Shown here: positions 34,772 to 42,159 of the stretch, piece by piece
How the letters are laid out: each line of letters opens with the position of its first letter
Numbering within the stretch: position 1 is the stretch's first letter
Assembly (NCBI RefSeq): GCF_030068475.1
Contig: NZ_JAQOSP010000019.1
Span: forward strand, 1-42,159
Origin: Roseofilum acuticapitatum BLCC-M154
GTDB taxonomy: Bacteria > Cyanobacteriota > Cyanobacteriia > Cyanobacteriales > Desertifilaceae
Length of the DNA: 42,159 nucleotides
Direction: 5' to 3'
Position numbers and translations under genes: made by a program
The notes under the pieces: model-generated
Seen by the model: the letters and a program-made list of their open reading frames with translations, nothing else
The model's database searches: none
What the model was told of the DNA's origin: nothing

Positions 34772-37700
34772 TTACTCTCGCTCAAAAGATTGGGTATTAA
34801 ACTTAAGCGTCCGGCAATTTTCCGTCACCGTGCGAACCACATCATCCGGAACCCCTTCGGGAATTTCCGCCTGAATTTCTAGGGTAATTTTCACCCTTGC
34901 CCCCTGCAACGCGGTTAAGTGCTGAATAATTTCATTGGCGATCGCCGACACATCTCGATTCACCCGCATGGCATCCAGGTCAACATTACCATAAAATCGG
35001 CGCAGCACCGCCGCTTCAGCCATCGACTCAGGGCTGACTCCTTCAGCCACCACAAAATCAGCCGCCTTTTCCGACACCCTCCGTTGTTCTCTCTTCCCTG
35101 CTCCAGCAGTCCCAGGTTCGGGTTGCACCTTTGGCGCGGTTTGGGCTTTTTCATCGTCCCACTGTTTTTGGGCGATCGCCGGTTTTACCAGTAAGCTCTG
35201 GGGGCTAATGCTGGGGTGAGTTCCCGTCCCAGCCTGCAAACCCACATACTTTCCCCGCTCCTGATCGAAACCCTCTGCATAGGCAAAATGATCCGCCCAA
35301 ATCGTTGACGCGACCCCACTTCGCACCGTATCGAGCAACACATCCCGATCCTTAAAGCGAGGCAGATAGAGATATTGGGTCAAATACTCCCAAAGTTGCT
35401 TTAAATCAATATGATGGCGATCGCGCCACAGCAACTGATCCAGATCCAAACGCAAATTAGCCGCCCCATAATTCTCCAACAAATCCCCCTCATCGATCGC
35501 CTTCTTACTGGCTCGCTCAAACAATGCAGCTTGGCCTTGTAACCGGTTTTCCTTCCATTCCAGCCCCCCTTGAGGCTCCAACTGAGTGGGAATCAGCAGC
35601 CATTGATAAGCCTCTCGGAGTCGATTATCCACATCCCCATTCGACTGTTCTAACTTCGTCTTTGCTTGCTTATCCTGAAACGCATCCAGATTCAGAGCAT
35701 CCTTATCCTCAATAATCGAACGCCAAGCCAAATATTGAGCCGCCGTTTTATACAAATTGTCCAAATTTCCCTTATCCGCAGCCAAGAAAACCAGAGTATT
35801 TTTATAGTATCGAGGACTATTGCCCTTCTGATTCAGGGCCTCCTCTATCCATTGTCGGGCCGGACTCTCGCCACGACTATGGCCATACTCTGGAGACAGA
35901 ACCACCAAGCGCACCCCCAAACTCGGATCGTCGGGAATATCCGCCGTTGACTCCGGAGCCACATGCACCGCACTAAAAGCCCCCCGCCCTCGCTGCTGCT
36001 CCTTCAACCGCTTAATCACCTCCTGTTGCACCGGATAGCCATCCTCCAGCACCTGATTCGCCCGTTCTTGGGCTGTGCGGTTCACATTCGGTTGAGTCGA
36101 AACCCAATACCGAGTCCCATCAATGTAGAGATAGGTCGCCTGATCCGTTAACCGACGCAGAGCATCCCCAAACGTCGCCACCGTCTCCCCCGGTTGCACA
36201 CAAGCCAACTTAATCCGCCGGTCTTCCACCCCTCGATTGGCTGCCCGCAGCGTCGGCGCAGACCCCATATAAATCGATCGCGTCACCCGACGACAAGCCG
36301 AATAACGGCCCAGGTTCGGATTATCTCGGTCAAGGGCCAAGGGTAGAGAATTGGGCCCATCCACATCCTTATCCATCACCGGAATCCAATTATCCTCCAG
36401 ATAGCGGGTTAGCTCCGACTGAATCTGGGAATCATCCATCGGTACATGGGCCGGCATAATCATCAAACTCTGGTCATTGCGTTCCCAAAGACAATGAATC
36501 ACCTTCGCCATCAACCGCAACACCCCACGGGTACGCTGAAACTTGTCCAAACTTGACCAATCCTCATAGAGGCGATCGAACAACTCCGGATGAATCGGAT
36601 AGGCCTCCCGCATCCGGCGCTCATACTCCCCCTCCTTGCACTCTGGGGGAAACTCCTGGCCCTGACCGCGATACATCTGGCAGAACGCCCGAATCGTTGT
36701 ATCCCGTTGCACAAACAGACTCGGATCGCTCGTCGTCTCAAACAGTCGTCGGCGGACAATCTCAAAACTCTCCTGGGCGCTTGCCGGTCGCCAAGGAGAC
36801 TCCACCCGCCCGATCGCATTTTTCAGTCGTTCTAGGGCATCCTTACCCCGCTCTCCTCCAATCTCAATATCCGAAGCCGGAATACTCACCACCAAAAACG
36901 TCTGCCTGGCATTTTTCGCCGACTCACTCAAGGTTTGGGCAAATGTAAAATGGGTATCAAAACTGCCCGCCGGTAGATCGCTCTGCTCGTGCAACTGCCT
37001 AGCATAGGCCACCCACTCATCCATCAAAATCAGCACCGGAGCATAGCGATTAAACAAATCCTTCAGAGTATCCCCCGGATTCGTCGCCGTCTCATCCGCC
37101 TCCCGGAGCATCTCATACCCCTCCCTACCCCCAAGCTGCCAAGCCAGTTCCCCCCATAGCGTATGCACCTCAGTGCCATCACTCTTGCAGTGAACCTGGC
37201 CCGGAGAAATCTTATTACCCACCAAAACCGCCGTATTCACATCATCCGGGAGCTTCTCCACCCCAGCCTCCTGCAAAATCGGCTCTAGTCCCGGCAACTC
37301 CTGCACCGGCACACCCAAACACAAATGATACAGCGCCAACATCGCATGAGTTTTCCCCCCTCCAAAATTCGTCTGGAGTTCAATCACCGGGTCACCCCCC
37401 TGGCCGCTCAACCGCCGCAGACCTCCCACCAGCAACTGCTTCAACCCCTCCGTCAAATAGGTACGGCGAAAAAACTCCGTCGGCAACCGATACTCATCCG
37501 ACCCCTCATCCTTATACACCTGCCACAGATCCGCCGCAAACTCCGCCTGTTGATAGCGTCCCGAAGCCACATCCGGATGAGGAGTCATAATCTCCCGCCA
37601 AGGCTTCAACCCGGTCATCGGCTGTCCCTCCGTAGGGGCGATCGCCACCCGGCGACTTTCCCTGCGGGCCTGCTCCTCAAACCGCAACCGTAACAGCTCC

Positions 37701-38110
37701 TGCTTCTGCCGCTCCACCTGCTGCGCTTCTGGAGCCGAAATCGCCAACAACAAGCGCCCCACCGTATCCAAAGCGCGATAAGCATCATCCGTAGACAACT
37801 TGCCATTATGGGCCCAATCATTGCGGGTATCCCGCAACTCATTCACCATACTCCGTTCCGATCGCCCCAAGGTATGGCGAAACACATTATTCCACTGTTC
37901 CCACAGCACAATCAACAGTGCCGAAACATCCTCCTCCAGCACCTCCTTCACCTCTCGACGGGCCAAATAATGGTCAGGCAAACAAGCCGAAGCCGCACTC
38001 AACCAGCGATTACCATAACTCGATCTCATCTCCCGTTCCATAAACGGATAGAGACCTTCTCGCAGGAGAGTTAACGCTCGACCGACCCGTTCGTGATTGC
38101 TGATAGCCAT
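34772..38110 (-). CDS. HEPN-DUF499 ATPase (defence-island type)
   Basis: A 1112-residue protein. Residues about 1-125 resemble a Swt1-type HEPN domain, with the R-x4-H motif 'RNDWAH' (Arg96, His101), which in active HEPN proteins cuts RNA. A DUF499 P-loop ATPase follows: Walker A 'NFGGGKTHAM' (Lys253, Thr254) and Walker B 'VLILMDEW' (Asp364, Glu365). DUF499 ATPases are related to the BREX proteins BrxC/PglY and are usually paired with DUF1156 methyltransferases. That is the case here, with the partner 189 bp upstream. The C-terminal 200 residues include 'RREQRR..'-like basic stretches and a final domain on regulation of binding. A defence role is inferred from family and neighbourhood. Confidence 0.88.
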   Translation of the reverse strand: MAISNHERVGRALTLLREGLYPFMEREMRSSYGNRWLSAASACLPDHYLARREVKEVLEEDVSALLIVLWEQWNNVFRHTLGRSERSMVNELRDTRNDWAHNGKLSTDDAYRALDTVGRLLLAISAPEAQQVERQKQELLRLRFEEQARRESRRVAIAPTEGQPMTGLKPWREIMTPHPDVASGRYQQAEFAADLWQVYKDEGSDEYRLPTEFFRRTYLTEGLKQLLVGGLRRLSGQGGDPVIELQTNFGGGKTHAMLALYHLCLGVPVQELPGLEPILQEAGVEKLPDDVNTAVLVGNKISPGQVHCKSDGTEVHTLWGELAWQLGGREGYEMLREADETATNPGDTLKDLFNRYAPVLILMDEWVAYARQLHEQSDLPAGSFDTHFTFAQTLSESAKNARQTFLVVSIPASDIEIGGERGKDALERLKNAIGRVESPWRPASAQESFEIVRRRLFETTSDPSLFVQRDTTIRAFCQMYRGQGQEFPPECKEGEYERRMREAYPIHPELFDRLYEDWSSLDKFQRTRGVLRLMAKVIHCLWERNDQSLMIMPAHVPMDDSQIQSELTRYLEDNWIPVMDKDVDGPNSLPLALDRDNPNLGRYSACRRVTRSIYMGSAPTLRAANRGVEDRRIKLACVQPGETVATFGDALRRLTDQATYLYIDGTRYWVSTQPNVNRTAQERANQVLEDGYPVQQEVIKRLKEQQRGRGAFSAVHVAPESTADIPDDPSLGVRLVVLSPEYGHSRGESPARQWIEEALNQKGNSPRYYKNTLVFLAADKGNLDNLYKTAAQYLAWRSIIEDKDALNLDAFQDKQAKTKLEQSNGDVDNRLREAYQWLLIPTQLEPQGGLEWKENRLQGQAALFERASKKAIDEGDLLENYGAANLRLDLDQLLWRDRHHIDLKQLWEYLTQYLYLPRFKDRDVLLDTVRSGVASTIWADHFAYAEGFDQERGKYVGLQAGTGTHPSISPQSLLVKPAIAQKQWDDEKAQTAPKVQPEPGTAGAGKREQRRVSEKAADFVVAEGVSPESMAEAAVLRRFYGNVDLDAMRVNRDVSAIANEIIQHLTALQGARVKITLEIQAEIPEGVPDDVVRTVTENCRTLKFNTQSFERE

Positions 38111-38140
38111 AGGAATTTTGGGGGTGAAGGTTGACGTTGT

Positions 38141-38296
38141 GTCCTCTGTGGCTCTGTGGTGAGATGAACCACGGAGCCACGGAGGGCGGGGAGGGATTGA
38201 TGTTTGGATTATAACTCTAAGGGTTGTCCGGTTTCAAGGGTGTTCTCTGTCACTTTGTGGTGGGATGAACCACGGAGCCACGCAGGGCGGGGAGGG
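38141..38296. repeat. Two copies of a CCACGGAG-family palindromic repeat
   Basis: A 55-bp unit appears at 38141-38195 and again at 38242-38296. Each has CTCTGTGGCTCTGTGGT-like sequence facing ACCACGGAGCCACGGAG, a palindrome with G-U tolerance. They fill the spacer between the DUF1156 stop and the DUF499 start. The same family forms the 83-bp array at the right window end and the repeat inside the methyltransferase gene. Confidence 0.8.
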
Positions 38297-38299
38297 GGG

Positions 38300-41200
38300 T
38301 TAGAGGTCTAGGGTTCCTTGGATGAGTTCTGTGGGTTTGAAGTCGCTGGCGAGGCGGCTGAGTTCGGGCCAGGCGATGACGAGGCTGTTGTAGGCGACTC
38401 CTTCTTGTGACCAGCCTTTTCGGTCGCAGAGGCTATAGAGGCGATAGGCTAGGTCTCTGGCGATTTCGGCGCGGTTGCCGAGTTGGGAGAGGAGTTCGGC
38501 CGCGCCGAGTTCTCCGTTTTGTTGCAGTTGGTGAATCAGGTGCTGGGTGATTTCCCAGTCGGGGGTGCGGTGGTCGGTTTGGGGACTCCAGTCCGGGGGT
38601 AGTTCTTCCCGTTTGAGTAGCCGCACTTTTCCCCCTTTCGAGTCTAAAATTCCCGCTTCTACTAGGCCTTGGACGCTCGTGTTTTTGGCTTTGGAGAGGG
38701 TTTCCGCTTCTCCATAAAGTCCGGGTTCAAATTGGTATTGCTCAAACCAGGTGAGGGCCCAACGGGTATCTCCATCAAATTCCCCTTCTTGCTCCGTGAG
38801 GAATTCATCTAAGATTTGGTTGATCAGTTGGAGAGCCGTGCGGACTCCCATGGCTGTGCCATCATTTTCTAGGACTGCCCCATATTTAGAGTAAACCGCC
38901 ATCCCTGGGCCAATACTGGCCTGGGCCAAATCCACCGGGGCAATATTTCCCTGTTGCAACGTGGTTAACGCCTTGGGTAATTCCCGCTTCAGTTCCGTCA
39001 GAAACTGGCGACGGGTGGTTTTTGGTGCGTCAGTGGGACGGGGACGACAGACGAGGACAATGGAAGAGGCGAGAGCATTTGTACCACTGGCAACCATACG
39101 GTTACTTAACTCACTTCGCATCGGCCAAGTGCCACAAATACTAAAATTGGCTTGCATTAAGCCTTCTAACATAGTTTCCCATCCCGTAGAAGCCACGGAT
39201 TCATTCGTTTTTCCTTTATTGTCCGCTTCCGCTTGTTTGAAAGCATAGTAAATCGTTACCGGATAATTCCGATCAGAGATAGCGTGCATCTGCTGGAACG
39301 CTTTCCCTAAACCCTGCTCAAAAAAATCTTTCGCCTTTTGTTTATCTCCATCAAAACGGTAGGGAGTTGCTACCAGTTCTTGAGCTTTAGGCACGAGAAG
39401 TGTACTAAAAATACGAGGATAAATCGATTGCAGGGAACGGCGCAGCCAAACATAGAAAAAGTCCGAAAGATCCGCATAGCCAATATTGTCATAGTAGGGC
39501 GGATCGGTAGAGATGAGTTTGGGGGTTGTGTCGTTGGGGTGAGGGGTGGTTGCGTCATGTTGATTGACTTGGGCAACACCATCGCCAGATAAAAGATTAA
39601 GAACTTTTACAACCCACTCAATTGAACCACAATAGTTACCTGAAGCATCTCCCAATGGATTCGATTCTGCATAGTCCCATGTCATAGGTAATGCTTGGCG
39701 ACTAAATGTATTGATGATTCCACTTTGAGTTGGTGTTGGGTCCCATCGTCCGAGAGTTGAGCCTCTATCAGTAACTTTACTAGCGCCAAACGCCAAATAA
39801 ACAGCGATCGCCTCACCATAAGCCCGTGCGCCAGTGCCGCCGTCACTCAAAGGCACATCATCATCCGGGAGACCCGAAGCAAGGGCATCGGCGATCGCCC
39901 GTTCTTTCGCCTCACTCACCAAATCACTAAACGTTGTCAGCGCCACCAGTTGGCGATCCGTGAAAAGGTCTCCCAAGTTAGGCATTCCGTAAGCTGGAGT
40001 TTGGAAATTACGATGTTTTTTAGGTAGTTCACCATCAGGTTTCCATGTTGGTTGAGCAGAATTAGCAATTTTTTCATGCTCTTCAGTAGGACTTATATAA
40101 ATCCGGCCCTTTTCTCCTTCAGCAACTATCGCCATCAACTGCTGTTTTAATCGTCCTGCCCTGCCTTCACTTCGGATATATTCAAACTGAACAGGCGTAT
40201 TACAAGCAATACAGACTGCACCTTTACGAGTAACAATTGTACCCTCCGGTACTTTCCCCTTCCCCGTTTTCACCTCAAACCCAACTCGACCAACCCCAGA
40301 ACCACCACGGCTCAAAGACCCCCCCGTGCCCTCCGTGCCTCCGTGGTTCCCACCCTCTTTCACCTCAAACCCAACTCGACCAACCCCAGAACCACCACGG
40401 CTCAAAGCCCCCCCCGTGCCCTCCGTGCCTCCGTGGTTCAAACCCTCCCCATCCCCCTCATTCAAAACCTCCACCCAAGCCTCCTTCCCCCGCTTACTCG
40501 AAAGCTGAAAACTCCGCACCAAAGGCATCTCACACCCACAAGCCGGATTCGGACACACCACCGTCCGCGCCCACAACCAAGCAATAACAGTCGCCTCCGT
40601 GCCTCTGTCATTAATCTCCACCTTCGGATACAAATGCCCAATGCGCCCAAACGCCTCCTCCCGCATCCAAGCCCCATAGAAGCGCACATCCGCCGCCAAC
40701 CCCTGGGCCCCCTTCCACGACTCCAAACCCCGCCGTTTCCGGTCATCCCCATTCACCGGCGGCAAATCCTTAAACCTTGGCGGAATCTCAATCAACGCCT
40801 TATTAATCAACACCGCCACCGGATTCAAATCACTCGCGTGAGCCTCCAACCCCAACCGTTGAGCCTCCAGAGGAATCGACCCACCCCCCGCAAACGGGTC
40901 ATAAACCGGCGGCCCATACTCAGCAATATAAGCCCGCACCGCCTCCGGTTTTCGTGGCGGTTCCTCCCCCCGCTCCCAAGCCAAACAGCGAGCAATCTCC
41001 CTCTGAGCCTCCTCAACCACCTGTGGCTCCTTCACCTCATCCCAAGACACCAACCCCCGCACCACCTGCCTCTGATTCCCCTTCCCATCCGTCTCCACCA
41101 CCATCCTCGCCAAAATATCAAACAACCGTTGCCGTTCCCGGTTCTGCTCCTCCTGAGTCCCAAACCGCTCCGGCCAACTACTCGGATCATCCACCAAAGA

Positions 41201-41359
41201 AGCCCACAACACCGCCCGACAAGCCGCCAACGGTCGCCGCGCCCACCACAAATGTAGAGTCGAAGGATGGCCATGGCGAATCGACTTCTCCCGTGCCGAC
41301 TCCGCATTAATCGCCTCCAGGGGGAGAGCCACTTCAATCAACTTTTTACGATAACCCAT
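38300..41359 (-). CDS. DUF1156 adenine-type DNA methyltransferase
   Basis: A 1019-residue predicted N6-adenine (or N4-cytosine) DNA methyltransferase. The DUF1156 start is clear: 'EVALPLEAINAESAREKS' and 'HPSTLHLWWARRPLAA'. SAM motif I is 'VYDPFAGGGSIPLEA' (about 152-166), and the catalytic motif IV is 'STDPPYYDNIGYADLS' (Asp619). Between them lies a zinc-ribbon-like pair, CPNPACGC (about 269-276) and CIAC (about 383-386), with two 30-residue Gly-rich repeats inserted between the halves. I prefer the ATG at 41359; a GTG four codons upstream is possible. It sits upstream of DUF499 on the same strand and probably modifies DNA for a restriction-like system. Confidence 0.92.
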   Translation of the reverse strand: MGYRKKLIEVALPLEAINAESAREKSIRHGHPSTLHLWWARRPLAACRAVLWASLVDDPSSWPERFGTQEEQNRERQRLFDILARMVVETDGKGNQRQVVRGLVSWDEVKEPQVVEEAQREIARCLAWERGEEPPRKPEAVRAYIAEYGPPVYDPFAGGGSIPLEAQRLGLEAHASDLNPVAVLINKALIEIPPRFKDLPPVNGDDRKRRGLESWKGAQGLAADVRFYGAWMREEAFGRIGHLYPKVEINDRGTEATVIAWLWARTVVCPNPACGCEMPLVRSFQLSSKRGKEAWVEVLNEGDGEGLNHGGTEGTGGALSRGGSGVGRVGFEVKEGGNHGGTEGTGGSLSRGGSGVGRVGFEVKTGKGKVPEGTIVTRKGAVCIACNTPVQFEYIRSEGRAGRLKQQLMAIVAEGEKGRIYISPTEEHEKIANSAQPTWKPDGELPKKHRNFQTPAYGMPNLGDLFTDRQLVALTTFSDLVSEAKERAIADALASGLPDDDVPLSDGGTGARAYGEAIAVYLAFGASKVTDRGSTLGRWDPTPTQSGIINTFSRQALPMTWDYAESNPLGDASGNYCGSIEWVVKVLNLLSGDGVAQVNQHDATTPHPNDTTPKLISTDPPYYDNIGYADLSDFFYVWLRRSLQSIYPRIFSTLLVPKAQELVATPYRFDGDKQKAKDFFEQGLGKAFQQMHAISDRNYPVTIYYAFKQAEADNKGKTNESVASTGWETMLEGLMQANFSICGTWPMRSELSNRMVASGTNALASSIVLVCRPRPTDAPKTTRRQFLTELKRELPKALTTLQQGNIAPVDLAQASIGPGMAVYSKYGAVLENDGTAMGVRTALQLINQILDEFLTEQEGEFDGDTRWALTWFEQYQFEPGLYGEAETLSKAKNTSVQGLVEAGILDSKGGKVRLLKREELPPDWSPQTDHRTPDWEITQHLIHQLQQNGELGAAELLSQLGNRAEIARDLAYRLYSLCDRKGWSQEGVAYNSLVIAWPELSRLASDFKPTELIQGTLDL
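40271..40450 (-). repeat. In-frame 90-bp tandem duplication inside the DUF1156 gene
   Basis: Two copies, 40271-40360 and 40361-40450, with period 90 bp (30 codons). Read in the gene frame each encodes 'NHGGTEGTGG(A/S)LSRGG' plus 'SGVGRVGFEVK'. The part encoding 'NHGGTEGTGG' is the CCACGGAGGCACGGAGGGCACGG repeat that is intergenic elsewhere in the region. The reading frame stays open through both. Confidence 0.93.
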
Positions 41360-41389
41360 AAATAAACCCACTTAAAACACAGCAATCAA

Positions 41390-41452
41390 CCCTCCCCGTC
41401 CTCCGTGCCTCCGTGGTTAAAGAGACAAACCGCAGAGACACAAAGAACACAG
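41390..41452. repeat. Single CCACGGAG-family repeat copy
   Basis: CTCCGTGCCTCCGTGGTT followed by AAGAGACAAACCGCAGAGACACAAAG forms an imperfect palindrome. It lies in the spacer between the GxxExxY gene stop and the DUF1156 start. Confidence 0.75.
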
Positions 41453-41455
41453 AGA

Positions 41456-41830
41456 TTAACCATTCACCAACCGTTTAATCCCCTGCTTAAGAATAGGGAC
41501 ATTAAAATTAATCAACAGACCCAGCCGCAGTTGGCAGAGCTTCAAATAAGTCAGCAATTGGGCCTGGTGAATCGGTTGCAGAGCCTGAACCGCCTTCAAC
41601 TCCACGATAACCTGATTTTCCACCAACAAATCCAGCCGATAACCACACTCCAAGCCAATCCCCTTATAAACCACAGGAACCGGCACTTGCTCCGCCACCC
41701 CCATGCCTCGCTGTCGCAGTTCATACACCAAACAAGCCTGATAAGCGGACTCCAACAACCCCGGCCCCAAAGCCCGATGCACCTCAATCCCCGCCCCAAT
41801 CACCTCCCCTGAAATCTCATCCAACTCCAT
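41456..41830 (-). CDS. GxxExxY protein (PD-(D/E)xK-like)
   Basis: A 124-residue protein with the family motif 'GPGLLESAY' (Gly24, Glu27, Tyr30), and later '[20 protein letters not shown]', where Asp67 and Glu77-Leu-Lys79 fit a PD-(D/E)xK nuclease active site. '[20 protein letters not shown]' is the usual following segment (Gln/Tyr of the motif extension). These proteins are widespread and of unproven function; the fold suggests a nuclease. It is the first visible gene of the minus-strand run towards DUF1156 and DUF499. It may be an independent insertion, since repeats lie on both sides. Confidence 0.88.
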   Translation of the reverse strand: MELDEISGEVIGAGIEVHRALGPGLLESAYQACLVYELRQRGMGVAEQVPVPVVYKGIGLECGYRLDLLVENQVIVELKAVQALQPIHQAQLLTYLKLCQLRLGLLINFNVPILKQGIKRLVNG

Positions 41831-41831
41831 C

Positions 41832-42159
41832 TCTCCGTGCCCTCCGTGGCTCCGTGGTTTTAATCTACCACAGAGACACAGAGATCACCAAGGAACTCTC
41901 CCCCTACGGAAATCTCTCCGTGCCCTCCGTGGCTCCGTGGTTTTAATCTACCACAGAGACACAGAGATCACCAAGGGACTCACCCCCTCCGGAAAGCTAT
42001 CCGTGCCGTCCGGGGCTCCGTTGCTTTCATCTACCACAGAGCCACAGAGATCACCAAGGAACTCTCCCCCTACGGAAATCTCTCCGTGCCCTCCTTGGCT
42101 CCGTGGTTTTAATCTACCACAGAGACACAGAGATCACCAAGGAACTCTCCCCCTACGGA
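41832..42159. repeat. 83-bp tandem repeat array running off the window
   Basis: Units start at 41832, 41915, 41998 and 42081, with period 83 bp; the last is cut at 42159 after 79 bases. Each has CCGTGGCTCCGTGGTTTTAA followed by TCTACCACAGAGACACAGAG, forming a palindromic core, then ACCAAGGAACTCTCCCCCTA. Unit 3 (41998-42080) has the most substitutions; units 1 and 4 are nearly identical. No ORF is seen. The array extends beyond the window. Confidence 0.95.

Noticed and set aside
40343-41257. 304-codon plus-strand frame opposite the DUF1156 gene
   Set aside because: Its product is a Pro/Arg/His-rich low-complexity sequence, typical of the antisense of a GC-skewed gene; DUF1156 motifs on the minus strand are unambiguous.
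41832-42159. CRISPR array
   Set aside because: The whole 83-bp unit is repeated with no variable spacers and there are no cas genes, so it is a plain tandem repeat.

Overview
The window is a cyanobacterial chromosome segment. The evidence is the dense scatter of the HIP1 octamer GCGATCGC in and between genes, a Psb34-type photosystem II small protein, a ferredoxin-type heme oxygenase for bilin synthesis, a CAAD/CURT1-like thylakoid protein, and the pilB-pilT-pilC block typical of cyanobacteria. XisH/XisI and the large load of dispersed palindromic repeats fit a filamentous lineage, but the genus cannot be fixed from this segment.

Layout. 0.1-5.5 kb (minus): glycogen/starch degradation, with a GH133-type debranching enzyme, a pentapeptide-repeat protein and a GH13 amylase with a C-terminal starch-binding domain but no signal peptide. 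5.8-10.2 kb (plus): heme oxygenase, a DUF4212 small subunit plus sodium:solute symporter, and murE. 10.2-15.3 kb: repeats, a small hypothetical gene, trpS, a methylenetetrahydrofolate reductase, tRNA-Arg(TCT) and ftsH with a strong terminator. 15.3-20.8 kb (minus): the chaperone block grpE-dnaK-dnaJ, followed without a gap by tusA-like and rsgA genes. 21.1-25.6 kb (plus): pilB-pilT-pilC. 25.7-30.3 kb: an unknown protein, a nucleoside 2-deoxyribosyltransferase-like protein, a CAAD protein, a small secreted protein, an ABC-2 exporter pair and psb34. 30.4-34.4 kb: a xisH-xisI pair lying between a 75-bp copy of the cheB 3' end and cheB itself, an IS200/IS605 relic, a small membrane protein and csaB.

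34.4-42.2 kb is the accessory region. Its genes lie on the minus strand in the order GxxExxY protein, DUF1156 DNA methyltransferase, DUF499 ATPase. The ATPase starts with a HEPN-like domain carrying an R-x4-H motif. The set resembles the DUF499/DUF1156 modules known from defence islands. It is embedded in repeats of a CCACGGAG family. That family also sits inside the methyltransferase gene as two in-frame 90-bp copies, and builds an 83-bp tandem array that runs off the window end. Expected partner genes such as a helicase or nuclease, if present, would lie beyond 42159.

A second theme is a mosaic repeat family built on a 20-21 bp palindrome (TTTCCGC..GCGGACATGAA). It has seven copies here, and at least two look inserted inside other repeat elements. 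The strongest candidates for new biology are the 996-bp xisHI unit flanked by cheB repeats and the HEPN-DUF499 / DUF1156 / GxxExxY locus with its repeat-invaded methyltransferase.
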